A stretch of DNA of 64,000 bases from Streptosporangiaceae bacterium (GTDB taxonomy: Bacteria > Actinomycetota > Actinomycetes > Streptosporangiales > Streptosporangiaceae). The notes beneath the pieces are model-generated. The model did not search any database, had not been told where the DNA came from, and saw only the letters and a list, made by a program, of their open reading frames with translations. The DNA lies in contig JAOPYK010000102.1 of NCBI GenBank assembly GCA_025964695.1, positions 32,130 through 96,129 on the forward strand. Direction: 5' to 3'. Positions 42,157 to 50,531 of this stretch are shown here, in pieces. Made by a program: the position numbers and the translations under genes. Positions within the stretch are counted from its first letter, which is position 1; each line of letters opens with the position of its first letter.

Positions 42157-43096
42157 ACCGGACCTGATCCGGGCAGCCGGCGCGGTGCTCTGGCGGCGGG
42201 CCGGTCTGGACGGTGCCGGCGACGAGGACATCGGGCCGATCGAGGAGCCCGGCCGGGAGGACGGTGCGGGGGTCGAGGTGGCGCTCGTGCACCGCCCCAA
42301 GTACGACGACTGGACGTTTCCCAAGGGCAAGCTCGAGAAGGGTGAGCACGTCCTGCGGGCCGTCGTGCGCGAGGTGGAGGAGGAGACCGGGCTCACGCCC
42401 CGGCTGGGCCGCCGGCTGCGGCCGGTGTTCTATCTCAAGGACGGGCGTCCCAAGCGGGTGGACTACTGGGTCGCCACCGTGGCCCCGGATGGGCCGAGAC
42501 GCCGGTTCGTGCCCAACGACGAGGTGGACCGGGTCGAATGGTCGACGATCGAGGTCGCGAAGAGCCGGCTGAGCTATCAACGGGACCTCGACGTCCTTAA
42601 CGAAATGATGGCCGGCCCGCTGCGGACCACCCCGTACATCCTGCTGCGGCACGGCTCGGCCGGTGAGAAGCGGGACTGGCTCGGCGACGACGTGCTGCGC
42701 CCGCTGGACCCGCGCGGCAGGGCGGAGGCGGGGCGGCTCAGCGGGGTGCTGTCCGGCTTCGGCCCGCTACGGGTGCTCAGCTCCTGCACCGCCCGCTGCA
42801 CCGAGACGGTGCTGCCGTACGCCCTGCACGCGCGCGTCAGCGTCATGACCGACCGGGCCTTCACGGTGGGGGTCGCGACCCCGGGGGGAGCCGCGGACCG
42901 GATGGACGACCTCATCGCGGACGGCGTGCCCACGCTGATCTCCACCCACGGTGAACTGCTGACCGGTCTGGTCCCCGAGGTGTGCGCCCGGCTGGACGGC
43001 AAGCCCCCGGACGAGCCGGCGCTGCCCAAGGGCGGCTTCTGGATCCTGCACGTCGCGCACGGCAGCCTCGCCGCCATGGAACGGCACAGCGTCTGA
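42137..43096 (+). CDS. MutT1-like Nudix hydrolase with RHG phosphatase domain
   Basis: A two-domain protein of about 319 residues. The Nudix domain has a perfect Nudix box, [20 protein letters not shown] then TGL, near 63-85. The C-terminal histidine phosphatase domain starts [11 protein letters not shown] near 170. This is the layout of mycobacterial MutT1 (Rv2985), which hydrolyses 8-oxo-GTP and diadenosine polyphosphates. The start is uncertain: a TTG at 42137 inside the end of ppk is the likely one, while in-frame GTG at 42184 would cut into the first strand. Overlap with ppk indicates coexpression. Confidence 0.88.
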   Translation: MRPPQDEPDLIRAAGAVLWRRAGLDGAGDEDIGPIEEPGREDGAGVEVALVHRPKYDDWTFPKGKLEKGEHVLRAVVREVEEETGLTPRLGRRLRPVFYLKDGRPKRVDYWVATVAPDGPRRRFVPNDEVDRVEWSTIEVAKSRLSYQRDLDVLNEMMAGPLRTTPYILLRHGSAGEKRDWLGDDVLRPLDPRGRAEAGRLSGVLSGFGPLRVLSSCTARCTETVLPYALHARVSVMTDRAFTVGVATPGGAADRMDDLIADGVPTLISTHGELLTGLVPEVCARLDGKPPDEPALPKGGFWILHVAHGSLAAMERHSV

Positions 43097-43107
43097 GCCG
43101 ACCAGAC

Positions 43108-43197
43108 CAGGATCAGGGCCAGGGACCAGGGCCAGGGATCAGGTCAGGGATCAGGTCAGGGATCAAGGCAGGGATCAAGGCAGGGATCAGGTCAGGG
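43108..43197. repeat. 12-bp tandem repeat between the MutT1-like and CHAD genes
   Basis: About seven copies of CAGGGATCAGGT and variants run through the tail-to-tail gap. The end of the array covers the stop codon and last three codons of the CHAD gene. Confidence 0.9.
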
Positions 43198-44707
43198 TGA
43201 GCAGCGGCCTGAGGTGCTTGGGGCGGGTCGCCTGCCGCCAGACTTCGGGTATGTCGTGCAGCGCGGCCTGGGCGGCACAGTGCTCGATGCCAGAGAGCAT
43301 GCCCAGGATGAAGAGCTCCTCCGGGGCGGCGGCCGCGGCGGCCTGGCCGAGACGCTCCTGCGCGATCACGCCGTCCTGGTAGCCGCCGAGGACCTCCTGG
43401 ATCATCTTGGCCTGCTTGGCGACCCTGGCCGCGGGCCGGCCGAGTACGGCGGCGGCCGCCTCGGCCGCGTAGCGGGCGCGCTTGGCGTCCTTGCGCGCCT
43501 CGTGCCGTGCGAGGTCGATCTCGGCCGGATCGTCGAGGCCTGCGATCAGCTCGTACGCCCGCGCCAGCCGGTGCCAGGCCCGGATCACCAGCCGGGGCAC
43601 CTCGTGCGCCGCGTCCAGCCCGGCTCGCCCGGTGTAGGGAGGCTCGGCCATCAGGTGGTCGAGCGCGTCCAGCAGGTCGAAGTAGCGCCGGCCGGTCAGG
43701 TCGGCGTTGAGCCGGCGATAGGCCTCCCGCTCCTGCGCCGCCATCGCGTCCAGCCAGCCACGGTGCCGGCTCACCTCGGCGGGGAGATCCAGGAGCCGTT
43801 CGGAGAAGCGTTTGCGCAGCACCTCCAGGTCGCGGACCTCACCGAGGCTGTCGGCGAGCCATTTCAGCTCCGGCTGCAGTGAATCGGTCTGGGCCCGGTC
43901 GAGCACCGGGCCGTAGCTCTTCAGCACGCTGCGCATCCGGCGTACCGCGACGCGCATCCGGTGGACCGCGTCGTACTCCGCCAGCCGTGCCTTCGGATCG
44001 TAGGCCGCCAGGGCGTCGATCTGCGCGGCGAGATAGGCGATCGCCACCTCACCGGCGGTCTCGGGCCCCGCTGACGGCCGGGTCGCGGGCGCGGCGGGTA
44101 CGGCGCCGTGCGTCTCCAGCAGGCGCCCCAGCTTGGAATGCGAGCCGGCCCGGCGGCCGCCGGACAGCCGGAGCCGTTTGCCGACGGCCTTCAGCAGCTC
44201 GGGGGAGCCGGCCGGCCCGAGCTCGACCTCGATCTCACGCCAGGTGGTGATGGCGGGGTCATCGGTGGCGAGGACCTCCCCGGACACGGCGTCGTCGGCG
44301 ACCTCGGCGAGCATCCGCCCCTCGGCGTCGAGCAGCCGGACGACGGTACGGTGCGTCTCCAGCGTGGCGACCGGGCTCAGGGGGCGCCCGCGAAGGCAGC
44401 CGGCAACCAGCTCGGTGAGCTGCACGGGGGGCTCGGTGGCCTCGTCGAGCGGAGCCCGTAGCTCCTTCTTGGCGTCCTGGCCGGCCGGGATCTTCACGTG
44501 CCAGCCGGCGTCCTCACCGCCCTCGCGGCGGCGGAAGGTGATGCTCCGCCCGGCCAGCCGGAAATCGTCGGTATCGAAGTACCTCGCCACCAAATGGTGG
44601 CTTTCCGGTGCGCTCACCGAGGCACAGCCGGGAAGATCGGTCAGGTCCGGCAGGATGAAATGCGAGTCGGCGTCGTACTTGCGTTCGATCTCGAGGTACT
44701 GGGTCAC
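43187..44707 (-). CDS. CYTH and CHAD domain protein
   Basis: The 506-residue product starts with a CYTH domain whose ExExK motif is Glu6-x-Glu8-x-Lys10 (YLEIERKYDAD). HLVARYFDTDDFRLA and ITFRRREGG supply the basic tunnel residues. The CHAD domain (from about 213) is helical and rich in Arg/Lys/His (DAVHRMRVAVRRMRSVLKSY, RHEARKDAKRARYAAE). CYTH acts on triphosphates and CHAD binds polyphosphate, which fits its place beside ppk and a MutT1-like hydrolase. The GTG start at 44707 has GGAGGAG upstream. Its end lies in a 12-bp tandem repeat. Confidence 0.92.
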   Translation of the reverse strand: MTQYLEIERKYDADSHFILPDLTDLPGCASVSAPESHHLVARYFDTDDFRLAGRSITFRRREGGEDAGWHVKIPAGQDAKKELRAPLDEATEPPVQLTELVAGCLRGRPLSPVATLETHRTVVRLLDAEGRMLAEVADDAVSGEVLATDDPAITTWREIEVELGPAGSPELLKAVGKRLRLSGGRRAGSHSKLGRLLETHGAVPAAPATRPSAGPETAGEVAIAYLAAQIDALAAYDPKARLAEYDAVHRMRVAVRRMRSVLKSYGPVLDRAQTDSLQPELKWLADSLGEVRDLEVLRKRFSERLLDLPAEVSRHRGWLDAMAAQEREAYRRLNADLTGRRYFDLLDALDHLMAEPPYTGRAGLDAAHEVPRLVIRAWHRLARAYELIAGLDDPAEIDLARHEARKDAKRARYAAEAAAAVLGRPAARVAKQAKMIQEVLGGYQDGVIAQERLGQAAAAAAPEELFILGMLSGIEHCAAQAALHDIPEVWRQATRPKHLRPLLTLT

Positions 44708-44751
44708 GCAGTCTCCTCCGGGAGGCATCGAGGGAGGTTGATTCAGCATGA

Positions 44752-44763
44752 CACCAGATGGTG
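44752..44763. promoter_or_regulatory. CACCA-GA-TGGTG inverted repeat upstream of the CHAD gene
   Basis: A 5-bp inverted repeat with a 2-nt spacer lies about 45 bp before the CHAD start, in the gap to the bacterioferritin gene. It could be an operator; no regulator is indicated. Confidence 0.25.
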
Positions 44764-44816
44764 ATATGTGCGACGGCGCGATCAGCCCCCGTCGCGGGCG
44801 ATCGCCGCCGGAAGGT

Positions 44817-45299
44817 TCAGCCGTCGCCGGGTGCTTCGGTGAAGCGCTGGAGGTAGAGCGCCTCCCCGAGGGTCCGCAGCAGGCCGAGCTCGGTCTCGAG
44901 ATAGTCGACGTGCTCCTCCTCGTCGGCCAGGATCCGCTCGAAGATGCGGGCGGAGGTGACGTCACCGCGCGAGCGCATCAGCTCGATGCCGGGCCGCAGC
45001 CGGGCGACGGCCTCCATCTCGATGTCCAGGTCGGAGCGCAACTGCTCCGGCACGGTCTGACCGATGCGGAGCGTGCCGAGCCGCTGGTAGTTGGGCAGCC
45101 CCTCCAGGAACAGGATGCGGTCGGTGAGGATCTCGGCGTGCCGCATCTCGTCCATGGACTCGTCGCGGGTGTGCCGGGCGAGGGTGGTGTAGCCCCAGTG
45201 CTGCTGCATCTTCGCGTGCAGGAAATACTGGTTGATCGCGGTGAGTTCCGCGGTCAGCTGCTCATTGAGCAGCAGGATGATGTCCTTGTCGCCTTCCAT
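44817..45299 (-). CDS. bfr: Bacterioferritin
   Basis: A 160-residue four-helix-bundle iron-storage protein. Ferroxidase ligands are visible: Glu in AELTAINQY (about 18), Glu and His in DESMDEMRHAEI (about 47-57) with the haem-ligand Met (DEM), Glu in the third helix and DEEEHVDYLE near 125-133. Twenty-four subunits would store ferric iron. It is preceded by its ferredoxin partner gene (21 bp gap, same strand), and an iron-box sequence lies upstream of that pair. Start MEGDKDIILLLNEQL agrees with the family. Confidence 0.96.
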   Translation of the reverse strand: MEGDKDIILLLNEQLTAELTAINQYFLHAKMQQHWGYTTLARHTRDESMDEMRHAEILTDRILFLEGLPNYQRLGTLRIGQTVPEQLRSDLDIEMEAVARLRPGIELMRSRGDVTSARIFERILADEEEHVDYLETELGLLRTLGEALYLQRFTEAPGDG

Positions 45300-45320
45300 G
45301 CCCTCATCGTGACACGATCG

Positions 45321-45671
45321 TCACGCCGCGTGTTCGACCGGTACCGTGTCGTCGGTGCCGGTCGTGACCATCGGGTCCGCCTGGCCGCCGCCGGGTACGG
45401 CCTGCAGCGGTTCCGGTGCGGTCTCCAAGGGCCGCGCGGGGCCGCCGGTGATGGAGTCGATCGGCTCGACCGCCGGACCGGGGGTGGCGGGGCGCAGCCA
45501 TGGGGGCGAAATAAGGTTCTCGCTGACCAGCGCGCGGAGCCGCTTGGTGCAGGAACCGCAGCCGGGTTGCATGCCGCAGGCCGACCGGACCTCCTTGGTG
45601 GAGCAGGCACCGGCCACCACACAGCCGCGCACGTCGTCCTCGGTGACGGCGTTGCAGACGCAGACGTACAT
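45321..45671 (-). CDS. bfd: Bacterioferritin-associated ferredoxin
   Basis: The 116-residue product begins MYVCVCNAVTEDDVRGCVVA and has SACGMQPGCGSCTKRL, together giving the CxC plus CxxxxCxxC-type cysteines that hold a [2Fe-2S] cluster in Bfd. Bfd gives electrons to bacterioferritin so that stored iron can be released. About 55 extra C-terminal residues, rich in Pro/Gly/Ala (PLETAPEPLQAVPGGG), are unusual, as Bfd is normally near 65 residues. The start was chosen at MYVC rather than at an in-frame codon 45 bp up. The iron box at 45717-45735 lies 46 bp upstream. Confidence 0.9.
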   Translation of the reverse strand: MYVCVCNAVTEDDVRGCVVAGACSTKEVRSACGMQPGCGSCTKRLRALVSENLISPPWLRPATPGPAVEPIDSITGGPARPLETAPEPLQAVPGGGQADPMVTTGTDDTVPVEHAA

Positions 45672-45716
45672 ACAAAGAAGCCCTTTGATCAGGTGAAACA
45701 GGCGGCAATCAACCAA

Positions 45717-45735
45717 TAAGGTAAGGCTCCCCTAA
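45717..45735. promoter_or_regulatory. IdeR/DmdR iron box between bfd and glgX
   Basis: TAAGGTAAGGCTCCCCTAA matches the 19-bp IdeR/DtxR consensus (TTAGGTTAGGCTAACCTAA, from memory) at 15 of 19 positions. It lies 46 bp before the bfd start on one side and 98 bp before the glgX start on the other; bfd-bfr is the evident target. Confidence 0.75.
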
Positions 45736-45832
45736 GTTACCCCAAGTGTGATGAATATGGCTAGTCGCTCATCGTCGGCATGTTCCGGTCCCGCCTGGGA
45801 AAGGCCCCTGCTGACCTAGGGAAGGGCACGAT

Positions 45833-47983
45833 GTGACGAACCTCTGGCCGGGCGAGGCATACCCGCTCGGCGCCAGATTCGATGGAGCTGGCACCAACTT
45901 CGCCGTCTTCTCCGAAGCAGCGGAGCGGGTCGAGCTGTGCCTGTTCGACGGGGCCGGGCCGGCCGCGGAGGAGACCCGTTACGACCTGCCCGAGGTCGAC
46001 GGATTCGTCTGGCACGGCTATCTGCCAGGGATCATGCCGGGCCAGCGCTACGGATTCCGCGTGCACGGGCCCTATGACCCCTCCCAGGGCCAGCGGTGCA
46101 ACCCCGCCAAGCTGCTGCTCGATCCCTACGCCCACGCGATCGAGGGCGAGATGGACTGGGATCCATCCTGCTTCGGCTACGACTTCGACGATCCGTCCTC
46201 CCGCAACGATCTCGATTCGGCGCCGCACACGATGCGGTCCGTCGTGGTCAACCCGTACTTCGACTGGGGCGACGACCGGCCGCCGCGCACGCCGTACCAC
46301 GAGACCGTGATCTACGAAGCGCATGTGAAGGGCGTCAGCAAGCTGCATCCGGACATCCCCGAGCGGCAGCGCGGCACGTACGCGGCACTCGCCCATCCGG
46401 TGATGATCGACTATCTGAAGGGGCTGGGCGTCTCGGCCGTCGAGCTGATGCCCGTCCACCAGTCCGTGCACGACGACCATCTGGTGAAGAAGGGGCTGCG
46501 GAACTACTGGGGCTACAACACCATCGGGTTCTTCGCGCCGCACAACGCCTATTCCGCCAGTGGGCAGCGCGGGGAGCAGGTGCTGGAGTTCAAGTCGATG
46601 GTGAAGGCCCTGCACGAGGCGGGCATCGAGGTGATCCTCGACGTCGTCTACAACCACACCGCCGAGGGCAACCATCTGGGGCCCACCCTGTCGTTCCGCG
46701 GCCTGGACAACTCCGGCTACTACCGGCTGGTCGACGACGACCCGCGCTTCTACATGGACACCACCGGCACCGGCAACAGCCTGCTCATGCGCCACCCGCA
46801 CGTACTCCAGCTGATCATGGACTCGCTGCGGTACTGGGTGACGGAGATGCACGTCGACGGGTTCCGCTTCGACCTCGCCGCCACCCTCGCCCGTGAGCTG
46901 CACGAGGTGGACCGGCTGGCGGCCTTCTTCGACCTGGTCCAGCAGGACCCGATCGTCTCCCAGGTGAAGCTGATCGCCGAACCATGGGACGTCGGGGAGG
47001 GCGGCTACCAGGTCGGCAACTTCCCGCCGTTGTGGACCGAGTGGAACGGCAAGTTCCGCGACACCGTCCGGGACTTCTGGCGCGGCGAGCCGGCCACCAT
47101 GCCCGATTTCGCGTCCCGGCTGACCGGTTCCAGCGATCTGTACGCCGACGACGGGCGCAGACCGCTGGCCTCGATCAACTTCGTGACCTGTCACGACGGG
47201 TTCTCGCTGCACGACCTCGTCTCGTACAACTCCAAGCACAACGACGCCAACCGTGAGGCCAACCGGGACGGCACCGACGACAACCGGTCCTGGAATTGCG
47301 GCTACGAGGGCGAGACCGGCGACCTCGAGGTGATCGCGCTGCGCGAGAAGCAGAAGCGCAACATGCTCACCACGGTCCTGCTGTCGCAGGGGGTCCCGAT
47401 GCTCTCGCACGGCGACGAGATTGGACGCACGCAGCGCGGCAACAACAACGTCTACTGCCAGGACAACGAGCTCGCCTGGATCGACTGGGCCGGGGCCCGT
47501 CACAACTGGACACTGATGGAGTTCGTACAGCGGCTGATCCGGCTGCGCGCCGAGCACCCGGTGCTGCGGCAGCGCAGGTTCTTCCACGGCAAGCCGATCC
47601 GTGACACGCCTCCGGGCGGGCAGGCCGACGACTCGAACATGCCGGACATCGCGTGGCTCACCCCGGGCGGCGAGGAGATGTCGGACCGGGACTGGAACGC
47701 GGGGTTCGCCAAGTCGCTGGCGGTCTTCCTCAACGGTGAGGCGATCGCCGAACCGGATCGCCGCGGCGAGCCGGTCCGCGACGACTCCTTCCTTCTGCTG
47801 TTCAACGCGCACGACGGCGATCTCCCCTTCACGATGCCCCCGGCACGCTACGGCGCCATGTGGCGTAAGGAACTCGACACCGCCGTGCCCATTCCCTTGC
47901 TCGAGAGCGAACGGCCGGCGGCGAAGGCAGGAGAGACCATCCAGGTGGAGGCGCGGTCCACTCAGGTGCTGCGACGTGTCTGA
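45833..47983 (+). CDS. glgX: Glycogen debranching enzyme GlgX/TreX
   Basis: A 716-residue GH13 enzyme with an N-terminal CBM48-like part (YPLGARFDGAGTNFAVFSEA). Its active-site motifs are DVVYNHTAEG near 268, DGFRFDLA near 343 (nucleophile Asp), LIAEPWDVG near 381 (acid Glu) and FVTCHDGFSL near 449. It removes alpha-1,6 branches from glycogen and so supplies linear maltooligosaccharides to TreY. The GTG start has GGGAAGGG upstream. Its end overlaps treY by 8 bp, and with treZ it forms the glycogen-to-trehalose route. Confidence 0.95.
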   Translation: MTNLWPGEAYPLGARFDGAGTNFAVFSEAAERVELCLFDGAGPAAEETRYDLPEVDGFVWHGYLPGIMPGQRYGFRVHGPYDPSQGQRCNPAKLLLDPYAHAIEGEMDWDPSCFGYDFDDPSSRNDLDSAPHTMRSVVVNPYFDWGDDRPPRTPYHETVIYEAHVKGVSKLHPDIPERQRGTYAALAHPVMIDYLKGLGVSAVELMPVHQSVHDDHLVKKGLRNYWGYNTIGFFAPHNAYSASGQRGEQVLEFKSMVKALHEAGIEVILDVVYNHTAEGNHLGPTLSFRGLDNSGYYRLVDDDPRFYMDTTGTGNSLLMRHPHVLQLIMDSLRYWVTEMHVDGFRFDLAATLARELHEVDRLAAFFDLVQQDPIVSQVKLIAEPWDVGEGGYQVGNFPPLWTEWNGKFRDTVRDFWRGEPATMPDFASRLTGSSDLYADDGRRPLASINFVTCHDGFSLHDLVSYNSKHNDANREANRDGTDDNRSWNCGYEGETGDLEVIALREKQKRNMLTTVLLSQGVPMLSHGDEIGRTQRGNNNVYCQDNELAWIDWAGARHNWTLMEFVQRLIRLRAEHPVLRQRRFFHGKPIRDTPPGGQADDSNMPDIAWLTPGGEEMSDRDWNAGFAKSLAVFLNGEAIAEPDRRGEPVRDDSFLLLFNAHDGDLPFTMPPARYGAMWRKELDTAVPIPLLESERPAAKAGETIQVEARSTQVLRRV

Positions 47984-50486
47984 GCCCGTCCACCGGTCAC
48001 CGTCGGGTGCCTATCGCGTGCAGCTGCGTAAGGAGTTCGGGTTCGCCGAGGCCTCGGCGATCGCCGACCACCTGGCCGCGCTGGGCGTCTCGCACGTCTA
48101 TCTGTCGCCGATCCTGCAGGCCGTGCCCGGCTCCGCGCACGGCTATGACGTCGTGGACCACTCCCGGATCTCCGAGGAACTGGGCGGCGAGGCGGGATTC
48201 CGCGCGATGGCCGCCCGCTTCCGGTCCTGCGGCCTGGAGGTCATCGTCGATGTGGTGCCCAACCACATGGCCGTCCCCGAGCCGGAGACCCTGAACCGCC
48301 CGTTCTGGTCGGTGCTCCGGGACGGCCCGGGCTCGCCGTATTTCCCTTGGTTCGACGTCGAGGGCGAGCGGATCGTGCTGCCGGTGCTCGGCGGATCGTA
48401 CGACGACAGCCGCGGTGACCTCCGGCCGGAGGACGGGCAACTGCACTACTTCGGGCACCGGTTTCCGCTGCCGGGCGATCACTACCGGCTGGCGTATTGG
48501 CGGGAGGGGCCCAACTACCGCCGGTTCTTCGACATCTCCACGCTCATCGGGCTGCGGGTGGAGGAGCCGGAGGTCTTCGACCAGACCCATGACGTACTGC
48601 TGCGGCTCGTCCGTGCGGGGCTGATCGACGGACTGCGGATCGACCATCCCGACGGGCTCACCGATCCGCGCGGCTATCTGCGGATGCTCGGCCGGACCGT
48701 GCCCGGCACCTGGATCGTGGTGGAGAAGATCCTCACCGGTACGGAATGGCTGCCGGACGACTGGCCCTGCGCCGGAACCACCGGGTACGACGTGCTGGGC
48801 CAGACCGGAGGGCTCTTCGTGGACCCCGCCGGGGAGGGCCCGCTCACCGAGGCCTACCTCGCCTTCACCAGCACCGGCGCTTTCACCGGCGCCCGCACGG
48901 GCGGCGCACCGGCGAGCGGCTCCGGAGCCACCGCACCCTCCCCGGAGGGCGGCTTCGGCCGCGTGGAGGAGGACGCCAAACGGCAGGCCCTGGCGGAGGG
49001 CCTGCGTCCCGAGGTGGAGCGCCTGCACCGGGTGCTCGCGCGGTGCCTGCCGTCCTACGACTCCGGGATCCTGCGGCAGGTGCTCGTCGAGATGCTGGTC
49101 GCCATGCCGGTCTACCGGGCCTACGTCGTACCCGGTGAGGAGCCGTCGCGGACCTCCGTGGAGATCATCGGCCAGGCGATGGAACGCGCCATGACCCGGC
49201 TGCCGGCCGAACGGCGCCCGGTGCTCGAAGCGGTCGCCCGGCTCGCGCTAGGCGAATTCGGCGACGGCCATGCCGCGCCGCCTTCTGGGACGGTCGCGGC
49301 GGCTGGGGCCGCGGAGTTCGCCGTGCGGTTCCAGCAGACCTCCGCACCGCTGATGGCCAAGGGCGTCGAGGACACCGCCTTCTACCGCTGGTCGCGGCTG
49401 GTGGCGCGCACCGAGGTCGGCGGGGACCCGTCCCGATTCTCGGTGCCGCCCGAAGAGTTCCACGCCTACGCCGCCCGGCTGGCCCGCGACTGGCCGGCCA
49501 CCATGACGACGCTGTCGACGCACGACACCAAACGCCAGGAGGACGTGCGGGCCCGGCTGATGGTGCTCGCCGAGCTGCCGGAACGGTGGCGGGCGTCCGT
49601 GACCCGGTGGCGGGAGCGGGCGGCCGCCGGGTTCCGCCCCGGCCGCACGCCCGGGCACACAGCGGCACCGGGCTCTCCGCTGGAGCCGGACCTGGAATAC
49701 CTCATGTGGCAGACGCTGGTGGGCGCCTGGCCGATCGACGCCGGCCGGCTGACGGAGTACCTCACCAAGGCCATGCGCGAGGCCAAGACCCGGACCTCGT
49801 GGACCGACGGGGACCCCGGCTACGAGCGGGACGTCCTGGACTACGCGCGCCGGGTCCTCGCCGACCCCGAGCTGGTGACCGAGCTGTCGGAGTTCGTGTC
49901 CTCGCTGGAGCCGTACGCCCGGGTCAACACGCTGGGCCAGAAGCTGGTGCAGCTGACCATGCCCGGCGTTCCCGACGTCTACCAGGGCTGCGAGCTCGTC
50001 GGCCTGTCCCTGGTCGACCCGGACAACCGGCGCCCGGTGGACTACGAGCGCCGCCGCGAGCGGCTGGCACGGCTGGACACCGGCAAGCCTCCCCAGGATC
50101 TGGACGACGAGAAGCTCCTGGTCACCTCCCGCGCGCTGCGGTTGCGCCGGAGCCGGCCCGGCTGGTTCGGTCCCGCCACCGAACCGGGCCGGGAGCCCGG
50201 TGACGGGCCGGACCGGGGGAGTGCCCCCTACGAGCCGATCTTCGCCGATGGGCCGGCGGCCGCGCATGTCGTCGCCTTCCGCCGTGGCTCGGCGCTCACC
50301 ATCGCCACCCGGCTGCCGCACGGCCTGCGGCGGCGCGGCGGCTGGGACGAGACCACCCTGACGGTGCCCGGTGCCTCCTATCAGGACGCGCTGACCGACA
50401 CCGTCCACCACGGACCGTCCCTGCGCCTGGCTGACGTGCTGGACGGACTGCCCGTGGCGCTGCTCGTCGAGCAGACCGGCCCATGA
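47976..50486 (+). CDS. treY: Maltooligosyl trehalose synthase
   Basis: The 836-residue product begins PSGAYRVQLRKEFGFAEASA, typical of TreY, and carries DVVPNHMAV near 89, DGLRIDHPDGL near 219 (nucleophile), WIVVEKIL near 247 and LSTHDTKRQEDVRARL near 514. It turns the reducing end of a maltodextrin into a trehalosyl end. A Gly/Ala/Ser-rich insertion sits near 308-330. It overlaps glgX by 8 bp and is followed by treZ, the enzyme that releases trehalose. GTG at 47976 is the start that fits the family N-terminus. Confidence 0.95.
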   Translation: MSEPVHRSPSGAYRVQLRKEFGFAEASAIADHLAALGVSHVYLSPILQAVPGSAHGYDVVDHSRISEELGGEAGFRAMAARFRSCGLEVIVDVVPNHMAVPEPETLNRPFWSVLRDGPGSPYFPWFDVEGERIVLPVLGGSYDDSRGDLRPEDGQLHYFGHRFPLPGDHYRLAYWREGPNYRRFFDISTLIGLRVEEPEVFDQTHDVLLRLVRAGLIDGLRIDHPDGLTDPRGYLRMLGRTVPGTWIVVEKILTGTEWLPDDWPCAGTTGYDVLGQTGGLFVDPAGEGPLTEAYLAFTSTGAFTGARTGGAPASGSGATAPSPEGGFGRVEEDAKRQALAEGLRPEVERLHRVLARCLPSYDSGILRQVLVEMLVAMPVYRAYVVPGEEPSRTSVEIIGQAMERAMTRLPAERRPVLEAVARLALGEFGDGHAAPPSGTVAAAGAAEFAVRFQQTSAPLMAKGVEDTAFYRWSRLVARTEVGGDPSRFSVPPEEFHAYAARLARDWPATMTTLSTHDTKRQEDVRARLMVLAELPERWRASVTRWRERAAAGFRPGRTPGHTAAPGSPLEPDLEYLMWQTLVGAWPIDAGRLTEYLTKAMREAKTRTSWTDGDPGYERDVLDYARRVLADPELVTELSEFVSSLEPYARVNTLGQKLVQLTMPGVPDVYQGCELVGLSLVDPDNRRPVDYERRRERLARLDTGKPPQDLDDEKLLVTSRALRLRRSRPGWFGPATEPGREPGDGPDRGSAPYEPIFADGPAAAHVVAFRRGSALTIATRLPHGLRRRGGWDETTLTVPGASYQDALTDTVHHGPSLRLADVLDGLPVALLVEQTGP

Positions 50487-50531
50487 CCTGTCCAGCCGAC
50501 CGACCGGTGACGCCAGGGGGAGGGCGATCAG

